From Chara braunii (taxonomy: Eukaryota; Streptophyta; Charophyceae; Charales; Characeae): a stretch of 24,749 bases of DNA. The DNA lies in contig BFEA01000115.1 in assembly GCA_003427395.1 (NCBI GenBank), forward strand, positions 259,014 to 283,762, read 5' to 3'. This document shows positions 1-8,144 of the stretch, one piece after another. Below the pieces are notes generated by a model. The model saw only the letters and a list, made by a program, of their open reading frames with translations. It did no database searches and was not told the DNA's origin. Position numbers and translations under genes: made by a program. Numbering within the stretch: position 1 is the first letter of the stretch; every line of letters starts with the position of its first letter.

Positions 1-237
1 AGTTTTAGTTTTTGTTGATTGCCTAAAGGCAGATTGTGAACACAAGGGGTTGCATCTGGGGGAAGGGTGGGTGAAAGCTGGTTTTGCTTGAGCCTAGATG
101 GGTCCTATGGGGTCAGACGAGTTCCATAAGATTGGACGGCCTGACCGCTGTGTTTATTTTTGAGTTTGTATGGAGAGTCAGACCTGTTCCATAAGATTGA
201 GCGGTCTGATTGCTCTGAATTGTGAGAGTTTGATTGT
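1..237 (+). repeat. Direct repeat, first copy (second at 13140-13376)
   Basis: These bases align without gaps to 13140-13376 (constant offset 13139), with scattered substitutions. The repeat carries the first two TAAGAT-type hairpins. It is probably part of the long terminal or leader region of the Ty3/Gypsy family whose coding parts follow, because in both places it lies 5' of gag/pol material. The left end is cut by the window edge, so the full repeat length is unknown. Confidence 0.9.
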
Positions 238-924
238 GACTGACTTTACAGGGGCCAAGCCTGTACCATAAGATTGGAGGGTCTGGTTGCCATGTTTGAT
301 TGGGGTTTGTTCTGTTTCTTTTGTTTCTAATTGAGGAGGTCTGAGCAAGTTCCATAAGATTGGACGGCTCAGTCCCCCCTCTTGTTTTATTCTGAGGGGA
401 TAATCCTTGTTGAGGGGATAATCTTTGCTGAGGGCAGGGCATGTCCATAAGATTGGACGGCCTTGGACTCATGCTGCACGCAGTGGATCAGAGAGCAACG
501 AACCTGGCAGAGGACCAGACCAGTTCCATAAGATTGGACGGTCTGGCCCGATGCCTCGCACATGCAGGAACCCAAAGGGTTAAATTTTGGCTATATTTTA
601 TACTATCCTATTCATGAACAGGCTAGTCAGGCATGGGTTCCATAAGATTGGATGGCATGGCTATAGCCTATCATAAAATGAAGAGAGTATAATTAAGAGT
701 ATAATTGAAGGTGACCCTGGGCAAGCCGGACCTTGTTCTAAGATAAACGGCTCGGAGAGGTATATATAAGTAGGATATTAAACAGTTCTGGGCGACTAAG
801 CCTTGTTCTAAGATGAACGGCCTAGTCGTATGCTCAAAAAGAAGAGAGAGAAGTAGTTGTGCCACCTGTTCGTGTATACTCAATGGCTGAGTCAGGCAAG
901 TTCAATAAGATTGGACGACTTGAC
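111..924 (+). repeat. Array of about ten stem-loops with a conserved TAAGAT loop and covarying stems
   Basis: The core TTCCATAAGATTGGAC, or a variant, recurs with TAAGAT at 127, 192, 269, 355, 448, 529, 643, 739, 809 and 906, so every 60-120 bases. Each core folds: TCCA pairs with TGGA around the TAAGAT loop. The flanks form a second stem whose sequence changes while pairing is kept: TCAGACC/GGTCTGA (178-184, 203-209), CTGAGC/GCTCAG (341-346, 367-372), CCAGACC/GGTCTGG (515-521, 540-546), AGCCG/CGGCT (724-728, 748-752) and CGACTAAGCC/GGCCTAGTCG (793-802, 819-828; one mismatch). At 805-818 the inner stem is also replaced, as GTTC/GAAC. The units at 254-290 and 436-464 have weaker outer stems. 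Compensatory change suggests selection on RNA or cruciform structure. The role is unknown. Confidence 0.85.
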
Positions 925-1119
925 TTTATGCCCTTTGTAAGCTGGGTATAAGAGGATAAAGCATTGAGAAGTTACGAACTATTGTTTGCAAAGATTGACT
1001 TGGGGTGGCGAGAGTACTCACCTTTGTGGTTTGGCCTGCATGAGGCTGAGTGAGGCTACTACTTAATTTGAGTGACAGGTTGACAGGTAGTTGCTTTAGA
1101 GGCTCGCCTCGTGCTAGAG

Positions 1120-1640
1120 CGATAGGACTTAGGTCAATTCCTGCACTTTTCTGAGCTAAGTTTTTTTACTTAGATCGATTCTCGCATTTTCTGGGATCTT
1201 TTGTTATACTTGGCTTTGTATAAATTTTGGTAAGCCACTTTCTCTACGGGAAGCGCTGCCGAAATTTCTACAAATCNTCGCATTTTCTGGGATCTTTTGT
1301 TATACTTGGCTTTGTATAAATTTTGGTAAGCCACTTTCTCTACGGGAAGCGCTGCCGAAATTTCTACAAATCAGGAGAGTAAGTAAATTCTTGACTTTTA
1401 AATGTTCAACCTGTCTAAGGTTCATGTATGGCTTAGTAAAAATCTGGAAAGTCTCCTTTTCTAAAGAGAGTGGTGCTCAAATTTTTGCTTATTCAGGGAG
1501 TTGGACAAAATTGGACTTTGGAAAGTCAACGACTATTTTTGGCTTCATACTTGGGCTGATGTAAATTCTGAAAAGGCACTTTTCCTACGGGAAGGGCTGC
1601 TGAAATTTTCTTATTTTAAAGAAGATGGATTATATTTTGA
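1120..1640 (+). repeat. Diverged tandem repeat of about 120 bp, hairpin-bearing
   Basis: The phrase around 1236-1276 (a CACTTT-type run, TCTACGGGAAG, CGCTGCCGAAATTTCT) returns in altered form at about 1440-1490 and 1575-1612. Each copy contains a small stem around the TAC loop, for example CTTTTCC-TAC-GGGAAGG at about 1580-1596 allowing G-T pairs. A further perfect stem, CTAAGT-TTTTTT-ACTTAG, lies near 1156-1173. I see no gene between 925 and 1811; the open frame at 1501-1743 runs through these repeats and resembles nothing I know. Confidence 0.5.
1182..1372. repeat. Exact 95-bp duplication around a single N (assembly artefact)
   Basis: Positions 1182-1276 and 1278-1372 are identical over 95 bases and are separated only by the N at 1277. 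The same arrangement with the same length occurs at 2896-3086. Identical length at two unrelated places points to contig ends that overlapped but were joined with an N instead of merged, so the true sequence probably has one copy. Confidence 0.9.
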
Positions 1641-1811
1641 TAGGAGGCGATTCTGGCGATCCACCCTTTATAGGGGAGACTCTGCCAAGGTCTACCTTTG
1701 CTTTCGGAACTGCTTGAGGGTAAACTTAGGCTTAGTTAATTAGGATGATATGAGTGAGATCGTGATATGGGGATTATTCTTCATGAACTTATAGATTTAG
1801 CCGTGGGTGTT

Positions 1812-1939
1812 GACCTGTCTTGTGTTACAGGTCTTCTTGATAGATTGATTCAGGACTAGGACTAGGTTCAGCTTGATCCTACGAGGATCATCTTCTGTTA
1901 TCACTGATAACAGGTCGGTTGCCGACCCGTCGGCTGACG
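1812..1939 (+). repeat. Cluster of consecutive perfect stem-loops
   Basis: Perfect inverted repeats follow one another: GACCTGT/ACAGGTC (1812-1818, 1827-1833), TGATCCT-ACG-AGGATCA (1874-1890), CTGTTATC-ACT-GATAACAG (1895-1913), GGTCGG-TTG-CCGACC (1913-1927) and CGTC-GGCT-GACG (1928-1939). Three have three-base loops. Such density is far above chance. It lies in the non-coding region 5' of gag, so a structured leader or LTR RNA is the natural guess, but nothing identifies the function. Confidence 0.8.
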
Positions 1940-2895
1940 ACTCAATTCCTACGCGCTCCCCATACTCAACCTAAAAGGCTTTAGCCCTGGTGATCTTTCT
2001 GTTTGTTAAAGGTTTCACCTGGACTTTTATTGAATGGTCATTTAACAAAGGTACTGAGTTTTTAATTGAGGTTGGTTGGCTGGAGGTTGGGGTTTGTATG
2101 GCTAAAGTGAGGGGTATGAGTATAGGAACTGGTTGAAGTTGACTCCGCGTAGTGCGTGCACTTTATGTCTGACTTTTGATGTGGCTGCAAGTATGTTCAA
2201 AGACTTGGGGTTTTGATTGGGCCGCCCTGCGATCGCATATATATATGTGTGGCTAGGAGGAGACCCACTATGACTGTGAGAAGTGATCGTCACATAATTA
2301 TTTCCCCTTCTGCATATATATATATGTGTCAGTGCATGTGTACCTACGTATGGAGCTAGCGTGGCCTGAAACGCCCGCGTACTAAGGGTCAGTCGAAGGT
2401 TGGGGTGAATAGAAGGGAGGGGATATCCCTCGTCAATTCCTATTTATTTTCCTTGTTGCGATTTATCTTGGTGGAACGATAAAGTTCCGGGCGGAGGGGT
2501 CAGCGTGCCGCTGGTGATGCGCCAGACAACTCACCACCGCTCCAAGCTCCCTCCTGCCCTAGGGGCCGTCTTGCCCCACACCCGTTGGGGCACCTCAGGG
2601 TGCAGAGGACGGAAAGGCCCTCAGGCCGGTTTTGCACGCGCAAAAGGGTTACCCCCATTGACTCGTGTTTTAGCCAGCGCCTGAGCGTCGAAAAATGACC
2701 CTTTGGCTCAGAGTAGGCCGTTTGGGTGTGGGCACTACATAATGCGCCGTCATCGTGGTTATTCACGTAGAACTGCATAGCGAGATAGTATGTGTAAGTC
2801 CAGCGCCCTCGCGATCTTATACTAGGCTCGCGCGCGACACTGGTCGCATCCCGCACTAAAAGAGTTATGGGTCAAGCGGGGAGACCACAAGCGCA
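1940..2895. other. Non-coding stretch, no gene seen
   Basis: No recognisable coding sequence. Two copies of GCATATATATATGTGT-like sequence lie near 2236 and 2313. An inverted repeat TTTGTTAAA/TTTAACAAA lies at about 2003-2049. From about 2400 the sequence becomes visibly richer in G, C and CpG. The 118-codon minus-strand frame at 2500-2856 has no recognisable similarity. Confidence 0.6.
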
Positions 2896-3610
2896 TCACG
2901 GCCAGTAAACTTGTGGTCTTGGTAACGTGAAGCGGCACGTGGGCGGAGGACTAGTCCCGGTCAGCCTTTGGGAGTCCGTGTACGGGCCTCNTCACGGCCA
3001 GTAAACTTGTGGTCTTGGTAACGTGAAGCGGCACGTGGGCGGAGGACTAGTCCCGGTCAGCCTTTGGGAGTCCGTGTACGGGCCTCATTATCCCGAACTC
3101 CGGGTAGCCTATGGGTAGGATACCAGACCTCCTCCGCGCGCGCATCGTTTAGGCTTATCCACCCCCTTTCCATTTTAGGAGGGTCATCAGCTAATGGGGG
3201 TTAGAGTGAGTTTTCCTTTTGCATTTTCATGGTTGGACCTTATAGTCCGCGGCGGCCGTCAAATTCAAACCCCTTGATGTTCGACCGCCACGACAGCCTA
3301 AAGCTGTCTACTCAACCCCTCTGCACAGGGTGCTGAAGAGGGTGTAGTCTTCAACCGCGCATGGCGGTTGTCCAGCGCCGAGAGACTAACCTTCAATGCG
3401 CGTATCAGCCGACACTTGAGTGTCGAATGCGACCCTCGCGATTAACGGGGACAGCGTGAGTATAGGTACTATATAGTACGCCATCATTGCGACTGCTTGC
3501 GTACACTTTCTTTGCGAGTCGATATGAGTTAGCCCTGCGTCCGCGTGGTTATATACTGAGATTCGCGCGTGACGCCTATCCGATTTCCGCGTCGGAAGGT
3601 TATGGGTTGG
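2690..3610 (+). repeat. Possible diverged direct repeat (about 2690-2870 versus 3420-3610)
   Basis: The same order of short words appears twice. First come GTCGAA then GACCCT; then a GTGTGGGCACTACATAATGC-like block against a GTATAGGTACTATATAGTAC-like block; then GCC(G/A)TCATC, a TCGCG(C)G(C/T)GAC block and GTTATGGGT. Identity is low and indels are frequent. The two segments may descend from an old tandem duplication of about 740 bases. Confidence 0.4.
2896..3086. repeat. Second exact 95-bp duplication around a single N (assembly artefact)
   Basis: Positions 2896-2990 and 2992-3086 are identical and flank the N at 2991. The length equals that of the duplication at 1182-1372, which argues for an assembler overlap length. 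The left copy also holds the right arm of a 10-bp inverted repeat, AGACCACAAG/CTTGTGGTCT (2882-2891, 2910-2919). Confidence 0.9.
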
Positions 3611-4089
3611 TTACCGAGGGGCTAGGAGCGTTGTCACGTGTTTGTGTTGTGTCGTTTTCGTGTGTGTGTGTGTTCTATTTTTGTGTCGTAAAGTAAATGT
3701 GCGTGTGGTGTGTGGAATGCGTCCTAGTCGACCGACATCGAGCCGCGCTTGGGACTTCAGCCCCCCAAAATGTCGGCTCTCGTGCGGGCCCGACAGGCAT
3801 ATTACCGAGCGTACCCCCTATGCTACAGCGAATGAGAAACGCCCTCGGCTGGTCCACCTTTGCGATTGCAACTGAGTAGCTTTCGTACTGTGGACTGGTA
3901 GCTCGGCGGGGATACGCCCATTAAAGGGAGGTGTCAGCTCCCGTAAGGTGGAGGTAAGTTGTGCCTCGCGTAGGCCCTATCGTGTCGTAGGGGCTCGCGA
4001 GAGGTATGGCTGGCGCACTCGGCCGCAGCGGCCCAAGGAAGCTCCATTTGTGTGTTCGCGATAAGGTTGGTCCAACTCCTGCGTGACGC
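3087..4089. other. Non-coding stretch with palindromes, no gene seen
   Basis: Perfect stems include GACAGC-CTAAA-GCTGTC (3292-3308), CGACACT-TG-AGTGTCG (3410-3425) and the 14-base palindrome GTACTATATAGTAC (3466-3479). The short open frames here overlap one another on both strands and have no recognisable domains. The sequence is CpG-rich and resembles the hairpin-rich non-coding style of the rest of the first 4.5 kb. Confidence 0.55.
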
Positions 4090-4142
4090 GGCTGAGAGGG
4101 TCCCGCGCTGCCACGTGCGGTGCCGGACCGATGCGCTCGACA
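4090..4142 (+). repeat. 53-bp segment repeated at 13377-13429
   Basis: Only two substitutions separate this segment from 13377-13429. In element A it lies about 415 bases before the gag start. In element B it is sandwiched between the leader repeat and integrase, which shows that B lost the intervening sequence on both sides of it. Confidence 0.9.
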
Positions 4143-4556
4143 GGTGGCGTCGTTGCCGGGGATAACGGAAGCCTACCGTTGTCCCTGGTGGAACGACATC
4201 CAGGTAATATGAGAATGAGAGAGAACTAGGCACGTGAGTAAATAGGAGAAGAACTATGAGATGGGTCCTATAGTAGTCTATATGGCTGTGTGGGTATGAA
4301 TGTTGATTTGATTGATGGTTTGGTTGATGGCATGAACGAGGCGAGTATGTGAGTGAATTCTGTGATGAGAGTGGGTCTTACTTAGGTGAACCCAAGGGAG
4401 GTAGGAAGTAGAGAGAGAAATGTCTGCCAGGTCCAGAACGTCGGGTGCTTAGGTGGTCGCTCCGGTAGGATCATGAAGGAATGGACTGCTGAGTGGAACC
4501 TTTCGTCCTATCGCTTCTTATAACAGGGGGATTGAAGCCGAAGGCAGTTAATCAAA
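4143..4556 (+). promoter_or_regulatory. gag leader with a splice-acceptor-like site
   Basis: This is the untranslated stretch before the first gag ATG at 4557. A pyrimidine-rich run (TTTCGTCCTATCGCTTCTTA) is followed by TAACAG, with AG at 4525-4526, which is a credible 3' splice site 30 bases before the ATG. I could not find a convincing tRNA primer-binding site here; the common plant one, complementary to initiator methionine tRNA, is absent. Confidence 0.35.
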
Positions 4557-6471
4557 ATGTCTGAGGAGATAGCGGATGGTGGGAGGAAGCTTGTAACGCT
4601 TGACGACCTCATCGATGCCCTGGATAAGCGCGAGAGGGCGCCGAGCAATGTCCCGAAGGTTGATACTTTCCACTTCAAGGGAGAACGGGTGTCCGACTGG
4701 ATGGACCTGACGGAGCAAGCACTGGTTGGGCCTGTCGGACGAGGTCAAGCTCCGGCGAGTCCTAAGATATGTCCTTCATAGCCACCATCAGGAAGTGGGC
4801 AAGGTCGTGGATGCCGCCAATGGTAGTTGGGCGAGGTTCAGGGACATGATGCAGAAAAAGTACAGGTTGGGGGATGGGTTGCTGACCATGGCGGATTTGG
4901 AAGCCATGAACAAGGATGGCTTCTCCACGATTGGGGCGTTTGTGCACGAGTTTAAAAGGAAGGCGCGGAAGGTGCACGGGATCTCCGAAGAAACCCTGTG
5001 TGCCATATTTTTGGGTCTGCTTACTGGCTCGGAGGCCTCGGAGCTGATGGGTCACGGAGGGGGAAATGAGAAACTCACCTGGGCCACTATCGACAAAGGG
5101 GTGGAAGAGGGGAGCCTGGACCAGGTGGAGCAGCACTAGGTGTGACTGCAAAGGCGCAAGAGGAAGGAAAGGGAGGCCACCGCGTCCGGGACCCCAGGGG
5201 TGAAGAGGATCGTCACGGACGTATNGGCANCGCTGGGGTATGATAATGAGGCGGAANTGCAAAAGNGGGGAGTGACCGTAGCCCAAGGCGGGGCGTCGGG
5301 GGCAGTGGAAGAGGAGGCTAGGCGCGAGGACTATGGCGGGGAAGAGACGGGCTCCCAGATCCTAACCAAGGCCCAGAGAAAGCAGCAGAATTTACAAGTG
5401 GGGGGTCAAGGATCTGGAAAAGGCAGGTCCCGCAAGCGATTGCTGCGCCGCCACCTGTTGTGACGACAACGTCAGCGACAGCCGGGCCGTCATGCATGGG
5501 GCCGCCGCCGGCCTGTGGGCATTGGGTGCCGCACTCTCAGCCTACATCCTGACCCAGTTGTAACCACTGCACCTCGTGCGGGGGTAGTCAAACCCAGCCC
5601 GGGCAAATGGTCCCTTATGCGGGCCCAGCGGCAAGTATGGGGCCCCCGAACTACCATGCGGCCCAGGGTCAGTTTGTGGCTCAACCACCTCCCTCCCAAC
5701 ATGCCTCGCAGGCCAGCGTGGCCGGGGGAGGAAGCCAAGGACAAGGCGGACAAGGGAATGGAGGCCCAAGTCAAGGGGGTCGAGGAGGTGGTGGCCGGGG
5801 CCGAGGAGGAAATGGTGGGGGTCGCGGAGTCGGTTGGAATGGTCAAAGGGGCCAGGACCAAGGTGGCCGAGGCGGCCACGGAGGGGGCCAAGGGTATGGG
5901 AGGCCCCGCTTTGATTGGTGAAATGCCACCTGCTGGCATTGTGGCGATGTAGGCCACACGGTGCGGTTCTGCGAGCGGCGGCGGGAGGATGAATTATCAG
6001 GGTTAATCTCCTCTTGTATGGACGGGGACATATATGATAAGTGGGGTGACCATATTGACCCCACGACCCCGAGAGGAATTAGGCAAGAGGCTCTCCGGCG
6101 AGCAGCAGCGGGGCCCACAGCACCCCCGACGATGTTTAGGATGTGGCAAGAGAAAGAAGAGCCGACCGTAAGGGTTGAGGAGATTGTGGGGGATAACGAG
6201 GAGGTCAACCAGCGGCTAAAAGCAGGGGCTATAAGGGAGGAGCCAATAGTCGTCGAATCGGATGATAAGGGGCAGGAAGGTGAAGGAGAGCCGGCCACAC
6301 TCCTCCTGGGAAGGATGGAAGATCTGCTGGAAAAGGTGGGGAGATACCAGCGGAAGCTGCAAGCCCTGTGTGAAGAAGCCCGAGAGGCCAACCTGCCTGA
6401 GGTCTTCCTTTATGACTCCGGGCCAGAGCCTTCGCGAGGACAACAAGGATGCCCAAGGGTGGCGACCGTAG
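4557..6471 (+). pseudogene. gag: Ty3/Gypsy Gag, decayed (capsid region plus CCHC zinc knuckle)
   Basis: Gag forms the retrotransposon particle and binds its RNA. The ATG at 4557 opens a short charged N-terminus, followed by a capsid-like section containing FHFKGERVSDWMDL and, in the next frame, FVHEFKRKARKVHGIS, which I read as the retrotransposon Gag fold. A glycine/glutamine/arginine-rich linker (about 5700-5915) leads to a CCHC knuckle at 5931-5972 (C-x2-C-x4-H-x4-C, residues CWHC, H, C). The gene is broken: there is a one-base frameshift near 4731, another near 5430 and another near 6470, and in-frame stops at 5137 (TAG), 5143 (TGA), 5550 (TGA) and 5919 (TGA), the last just before the knuckle. 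Four N's at 5225-5266 obscure some codons. Family assignment is firm; the exact frameshift points are estimates. Confidence 0.85.
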
Positions 6472-6523
6472 GGACGTGCCCTAGGTCAGGTATTGCCCTT
6501 AGACCCCCCACTCGCATGGGAGG

Positions 6524-7369
6524 GTGCCACAGGCGGCTCAGACCAGAAGCCAAAATAAGGCCGGGCCTAGCCAAGAGCCTAGTCAGGCACCCAATCACGC
6601 ACCTAGTCAGGCACCTCCTCGAGGGGAGCCTGAGCCAGGGCGCAGGAAGGAGGTGGTGGAAGTCCCGGAGGAAGAGGAAGAGGATGACGATGAGGAGGAT
6701 GAGAGGCTCCGACAAGAGGAGGATCAACGAGCGGAGATGAGGGCCAAAAAGAGAGGAGCCCGGGAGGAGGCGGAGTGAAGCCTGCCCGACAGCGTGCCTA
6801 AGAGGAAGAAGTACGCGGTCCGGATGGAGGAAGGCTTTGATGTGGCGCGGATGGTGGACAAGCTCCTGGAAGGCCATAATGACTTGATGAACCTAAAGGA
6901 CATCCTGGCGTCGGCGCCAAGGCTCCGTGGTGAGTTGAAGGGACGACTGTCGCGAAGGCTGGTGCCAAATGTCCATCTGAGTACGGTCCTGCCAAGAGAG
7001 GTGGAGTGGACAGAGGCAGGGACAAGGATGGATTGCAAATGTGTGGCGTGCGGGCAGGTGGATCTGGTGATAAAGAACCAGAATTGCACTGGGATGGTGG
7101 ACACGGGCGCAGAGATGAACATCATCAGGGAGAAGGAGGCCGTGATGATAGGCATGGAGATCGACCGCTCGGACCATGGCATGTTGCATGGTGCTAACTG
7201 CAAGGCCGCCTTTTGCGGCACAACGTCAAATGTGATTATAGAGATTGGGAAGGTGCGAGCCAGAACTTGTTTTTTCGTTATGCCCGATGTCGATCACCCC
7301 ATCCTTCTGGGGCGGTCGTTTCTGTGCAGGACGGAAATGTTGATCTTCATAAGCACGACGAAACAATGA
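6524..7369 (+). pseudogene. Retropepsin (aspartic protease) region of the Ty3/Gypsy polyprotein
   Basis: This protease would cut the Gag-Pol polyprotein. The frame begins with an acidic, low-complexity linker, has an in-frame TGA at 6776-6778 and continues through VDTGAEMNII, the catalytic Asp-Thr-Gly-Ala loop, with the aspartate codon at 7100-7102. The C-terminal hydrophobic-glycine motif of the fold appears as ILLGRSFL about 60 residues later. A C-x2-C pair (CVAC) precedes the active site by about 20 residues. The frame then ends at 7369, and homologous coding sequence continues in a different frame, so a frameshift lies near 7340-7360. It sits between gag and RT in normal Ty3/Gypsy order. 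Confidence 0.8.
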
Positions 7370-8144
7370 TCCTCCTCCTGTGCGACCCGGCGTGTGGGAA
7401 TTATGAAATTATCACCTGCCGAAACACGGGGCCGGGGAGCGGGAGGAATAGGCCCAATCCAGGCTCGTTCACCTTTGAGGAGTCAGAGAACGAGCGGAGA
7501 CGGCTTTGGGAAGTGCCCGAGGAGGAAGATAGGGCTGAGGTGCTGACATTGAGCGTCACGGATGTGAATAAGGCCATGGAGGTGGTATCGGCTCACGACA
7601 TGGCGGATCCGGAGGCCATTAAGGCATTGAGGGAACAAGTTTTGGAGAACCCTCAGGTGGGGGAGGTGAAGTTGGTGTATCGGCTTCCGGGAGGGAGGGG
7701 AGGCCCTGCGATGGCCCAGGCCCGAGCGACAAGTCAGCCTTTTTTAGGGGAGGGCTTAAGCAGGGTTCCCAAAGGCGGTACAAGACCATAGATAAGAAGT
7801 GCCGCCCAGTTCCCGTGCTCGTCACAGACGATGAGGAAGCCTATTACGAGCGGGAGCGAGGATTGATACGACGCATGCGGGAATATGCCTTCGCCGGGCC
7901 GTGCCGTATCAACGACGAGAATGAGGGAAAGTTGATAATCGGGGAGCCTGACTTCCTGTCGCCCCAGGAAAGAGCGTTGATGGTGGGGCTGATGAAGAAA
8001 AGGCACCGCGCGTATGCATTCGATGACGATGACCGTGGAAGGCTGGATGTGGAGAAGATTCCGATAATATGAACCCACACTGTTCCGCACGAGACATGAA
8101 ATTTAAGGGGCGCGCGATACCCAAATCCGGATGAGGAGAAGAAG
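7340..8144 (+). pseudogene. Protease-RT connector and start of reverse transcriptase, broken
   Basis: This piece joins the protease to the long pol frame. It reads in one frame to about 7715 (containing LLLCDPACGNYEIITCRN) and then in the pol frame from about 7716 (containing RYKTIDKKCRPVPV and EPDFLSPQERALM). Two in-frame TGA codons, at 8070-8072 and 8097-8099, separate it from the open RT frame that starts at 8145. Both stops are one transition away from sense codons. The second falls just upstream of RGARYPNP, the usual approach to the RT fingers in this type of element. Confidence 0.65.

Noticed and set aside
113-575. Minus-strand open frames with repeated PSNLMEL or QSYGTGL words, looking like a repeat protein
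   Set aside because: They are just the reverse-strand reading of the TAAGAT hairpin core in different frames. The frame changes from unit to unit and unit spacing is not a multiple of three.
111-924. CRISPR-like array
   Set aside because: Units are only partly conserved, spacing is irregular (60-120), there are no cas genes, and the context is eukaryotic retroelement DNA.
1501-1743. 80-codon plus-strand open frame
   Set aside because: It runs through the diverged 120-bp repeat array, resembles no protein, and its start is not supported.
2500-2856. 118-codon minus-strand open frame
   Set aside because: It lies in the CpG-rich hairpin region, has no recognisable domain, and overlaps the diverged repeat.
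4726-4735. Programmed +1 frameshift within gag
   Set aside because: It lies in the middle of the capsid region rather than at the gag-pol junction, there is no slippery site, and several other frameshifts and stops show simple decay.
5515-5952. Long open frames in the other phases and on the minus strand over gag
   Set aside because: Shadows of the GC-rich, glycine-coding gag linker; the true frame is shown by the CCHC knuckle at 5931.
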